Below, in pieces: positions 30,535 to 32,567 of a DNA stretch of 32,567 bases. Under the pieces are notes generated by a model, which was given only the letters and a program-made list of their open reading frames with translations, ran no database searches and had not been told where the DNA came from. How positions within the stretch are numbered: the first letter of the stretch is position 1; each line of letters opens with the position of its first letter. A program made the position numbers and the translations under genes. The stretch spans positions 1-32,567 of the forward strand of contig CAZHRU010000024.1 of NCBI GenBank assembly GCA_964535015.1. Direction: 5' to 3'. The stretch comes from CAZDUS01 sp964535015 (GTDB taxonomy: Bacteria > Verrucomicrobiota > Kiritimatiellia > CAIKKV01 > CAITUY01).

Positions 30535-32567
30535 ATGCCCCATCAACCATCAACCATTAACCATTCCCCTCCCTTCCCCCGTCCCCTCCCCATGTCCCGC
30601 GCGGAAATGAACACCCGGGGCTGGACCCAGTGCGACATCATTCTCGTCACAGGCGATGCCTATGTGGATCACCCCTCCTTCGGCGCCGCCCTGATCGGAC
30701 GCTGGCTCGAACATCTCGGTTACAAGGTCGGCATCATCGCCGCCCCTGACCAGTCCAAAGTCGAATCCTTCCAGGTTCTCGGCCCCCCACGCCTCTTCTG
30801 GGGCGTCACCGCAGGCAATCTCGACAGCCAATTGGCTCGCCTGACTGTCATGCGTAAACGCCGCCGCGATGACCCGTATCTGCCCGAGGGCCTGTCCGAC
30901 CTCCGCCCCCCCAATGCCACCATCGTCTACGTCACCAAAGTCCGCCAGGCATTCGGAACCAAAAGCCAGAAGTCAGAAAAAATCATTTCTCCCGTGGGAG
31001 GGGCGCTACGCGCCGCGACTCCCCCATCTTCCCATTCCCCCTCCTGCATCAACCATCAACCATCAACCATTCCCCTCCCCACCTCCCCCCCTCCCGTCAT
31101 CATCGGCGGCATCGAGGCATCCCTGCGCCGCTTCCCCTACTACGATTACTGGACCGACAGCGTCAAACGCTCCATCCTGTTCGATTCGAAAGCCGACCTC
31201 CTCGTCTACGGCATGGCCGAACAAGCCATCGCCGAAGTCGCCGCCCGCCTGAACCGTAACGAATCCCTTTCCGGTATCCCCGGCACAGCGGAAATACAGA
31301 AAAAGAAGTCAGAATCCAGAATCCAGAATCCAGAAGAAATCACCCTCCCCGTGGGAGGGGCGCTATGCGCCGCGCCCCCCCTGTCTTCCTGTCCCCCATC
31401 AACCATTTCCCATTCCCTCTCCTCCATTACCCATCAACCATCAACCATCAATCCTCACCCTGAACCCCGAACCCTGAACCCCACTCTGAATCCTCCCTCC
31501 CCCACCCTGCTCCCCTCCTTCGAGTCCCTTTCCACCCCCGCACCCGCCGACAAGGCCGCCTTCAATCAAATGACCCGCGAGGTCCTCCTCGATGCCGCCG
31601 ACTCCACTCACCGCACCTTCATCCAGCCCCACGGTGACCGCTTCCTCGTCGTCCACCCCATCCCGCCCCCACTCCCCGCCGCCACCCTGGACACCCTCTA
31701 CTCCCTCCCCTTCACCCGGCAACCGCATCCCGCCTACGGCAAGTCCCGCATCGCCGCCTACGAAATGATCAAGGACTCCATTACCACGCACCGCGGCTGT
31801 TACGGCGCCTGCGCCTTCTGCGCCGTCGCCTCGCATCAGGGCAAAACCATCGTCTCACGCAGTCGCGACAACATCCTCGCCGAAATCCGCACCCTCGCCG
31901 CTTCCCGCGACTTCCACGGCACCATCAGTGACCTCGGGGGACCCACCGCCAATATGTACGGAACCCACTGCCGGCGCGACGGCGCCAACTGCCGCCGCCC
32001 AAGTTGCCTGACTCCTGACCTCTGCCCCAACCTGGAAACCGCCCCCACCGCCCAACAGGACCTGTGGCGCGCCGCCCGCGCCATCCCCAACGTCAACCAT
32101 GTCTTCGTCACCAGCGGCATCCGGTTCGACCTCGCCCTGGCCCAGGAACCCCTCGGCTATATCGGAGAACTGGCTGACCACCACGTCTGCGGCCGCCTGA
32201 AGATCGCCCCCGAACACATCGCCGCCAACGTCCTGCGCCTCATGCGCAAACCCGCCCCCGACGCCTACCGACGCTTTGTGAAACGCTTTCAGGAAGCCTC
32301 CCGCCAGGCCGGAAAACCCCAGCAAGTTGTCGAATACTTCGTGAGTGGCCACCCCGGCTGCACTCTGCAGGACATGATCGAGATGGCTCAATACCTGCGG
32401 AGGGAAAACATCCGCGCGGAACAAGTGCAGGATTTCTACCCCGCCCCGCTCACCGCCGCCGCCGCAATGTTCTACACGGGCCAGGATCCCCTGACCGGCG
32501 AACCGGTCCACGTGGCCCGCACGGACAACGAGAAGGCCATGCAGCGAGCCCTGCTCCTCTGCCACGA
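30535..32567 (+). CDS. ygiQ: YgiQ-family radical SAM protein, 3' end cut by window, with repeat-derived segments
   Basis: This is a YgiQ-family radical SAM protein of unknown substrate, open to the right edge with 677 codons visible. Family landmarks are CDIILVTGDAYVDHPSFG, FFGV-type LFWGVTAGN, IIGGIEASLRRFPYYDYW, HPAYG..IPAYEMI-type segments, the iron-sulfur motif C422-Y-G-A-C426-A-F-C429, SDLGGPTANMYG, and LKIAPEH. Two segments absent from or unlike normal family members are repeat-derived: 30958-31092 (45 codons) and 31291-31506 (72 codons). Both keep the frame. The start is uncertain. ATG 30592 begins MSRAEM, but family members have FLPMS-type residues before this, matched here by PLPMS, which favours ATG 30535. 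From there the first residues (PHQPSTINH) come from the heptamer array. An in-frame stop at 30505-30507 excludes starts further upstream. No ribosome site is visible at either start. Confidence 0.88.
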   Translation, partial: MPHQPSTINHSPPFPRPLPMSRAEMNTRGWTQCDIILVTGDAYVDHPSFGAALIGRWLEHLGYKVGIIAAPDQSKVESFQVLGPPRLFWGVTAGNLDSQLARLTVMRKRRRDDPYLPEGLSDLRPPNATIVYVTKVRQAFGTKSQKSEKIISPVGGALRAATPPSSHSPSCINHQPSTIPLPTSPPPVIIGGIEASLRRFPYYDYWTDSVKRSILFDSKADLLVYGMAEQAIAEVAARLNRNESLSGIPGTAEIQKKKSESRIQNPEEITLPVGGALCAAPPLSSCPPSTISHSLSSITHQPSTINPHPEPRTLNPTLNPPSPTLLPSFESLSTPAPADKAAFNQMTREVLLDAADSTHRTFIQPHGDRFLVVHPIPPPLPAATLDTLYSLPFTRQPHPAYGKSRIAAYEMIKDSITTHRGCYGACAFCAVASHQGKTIVSRSRDNILAEIRTLAASRDFHGTISDLGGPTANMYGTHCRRDGANCRRPSCLTPDLCPNLETAPTAQQDLWRAARAIPNVNHVFVTSGIRFDLALAQEPLGYIGELADHHVCGRLKIAPEHIAANVLRLMRKPAPDAYRRFVKRFQEASRQAGKPQQVVEYFVSGHPGCTLQDMIEMAQYLRRENIRAEQVQDFYPAPLTAAAAMFYTGQDPLTGEPVHVARTDNEKAMQRALLLCH
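30539..30565 (+). repeat. CCATCAA/CCATTAA heptamer array at the ygiQ start
   Basis: This array has just over three heptamers (CCATCAA, CCATCAA, CCATTAA, then CCATT) flanked by C-rich tracts, between two candidate ygiQ start codons. It is the same repeat type as positions 1-97. If translation begins at 30535, it encodes the first residues of YgiQ. Confidence 0.85.
30958..31092 (+). repeat. In-frame repeat insertion 1 in ygiQ
   Basis: This 135-bp segment lies between codons for VRQAFG and PVIIGG, which are nearly adjacent in ordinary YgiQ proteins. It consists of purine-rich heptamers (AAAGCCA, GAAGTCA, GAAAAAA; 30962-30982), a 27-bp double-hairpin core (30991-31017: TCCC-gt-GGGA, then GGCGC-tac-GCGCC), a C-rich tract, and CATCAAC heptamers (31047-31070). 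It encodes PVGGALRAA then INHQPSTI and contains no stop. It starts and ends at codon boundaries relative to the family alignment as I judge it by eye. Confidence 0.8.
31291..31506 (+). repeat. In-frame repeat insertion 2 in ygiQ
   Basis: This 216-bp segment lies between GIPGTA and LLPSFE, a linker that already varies in the family, so it may replace rather than lengthen the linker. Components: GAAGTCA plus three GAATCCA heptamers (31305-31332), the same 27-bp double-hairpin core with one base changed (31348-31374), a C-rich tract, CATCAAC heptamers (31431-31453), and CCCTGAA/CCCCGAA heptamers (31458-31478). It encodes PVGGALCAA then ITHQPSTIN in the same frame as insertion 1. Confidence 0.8.

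Noticed and set aside
30991..31374. Frameshift or pseudogene explanation for ygiQ
   Set aside because: The frame stays open through all repeat segments, and the conserved motifs before, between and after them are in one frame with intact radical SAM cysteines.
31855..32565. 236-codon minus-strand frame at the right edge
   Set aside because: It is antisense to the conserved radical SAM core of ygiQ, which carries clear family motifs on the plus strand.

Overview
The window is a GC-rich bacterial segment, most likely from the PVC group (Verrucomicrobiota or Kiritimatiellota). The evidence is indirect. There are very large secreted proteins built from thrombospondin-3-like calcium motifs, LamG-like domains and GTGS/STLxWLW repeats. 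There is an ECF sigma factor paired with a FecR-domain protein, and heptanucleotide repeats occur between and inside genes. No rRNA, tRNA or housekeeping marker fixes the taxonomy.

Minus strand, read right to left (29015 down to 98). An ECF sigma factor (28497-29015) and a single-pass FecR-domain regulator (27569-28489) are 7 bp apart. After a 174-bp gap come a small secreted coiled-coil protein (26672-27394), a 1906-residue M4 (thermolysin-like) metallopeptidase with NHL and adhesion-type modules (20903-26623), a second small secreted coiled-coil protein (20334-20846), and a 6002-residue secreted multidomain protein with two matrixin-type metallopeptidase domains (2249-20257). A predicted lipoprotein (1154-2176) follows, with its own possible promoter and a good Rho-independent terminator. 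Last is a LysM plus L,D-transpeptidase (98-967) with its own possible promoter. The layout suggests a regulated cell-surface or secretion module: sigma/FecR control, two pairs of a small coiled-coil partner with a large proteolytic exoprotein, and a lipoprotein. That functional link is inferred from gene order, not shown.

Plus strand. Divergent from the sigma gene is a DUF362-family protein (29134-30417). A large imperfect palindrome (30431-30494) follows, then a YgiQ-family radical SAM gene cut by the right edge (30535-32567).

The two most unusual things are these. First, the ygiQ frame runs through repeat-derived DNA at its N-terminus and at two internal sites (heptamer arrays plus a small double hairpin). 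The same class of repeat lies at the left edge and touches the L,D-transpeptidase stop codon. Second, inside the 18-kb gene a block of about 2.4 kb (calcium motifs, LamG, two protease-inhibitor-like prodomains, matrixin) occurs twice, 7,026 bp apart.
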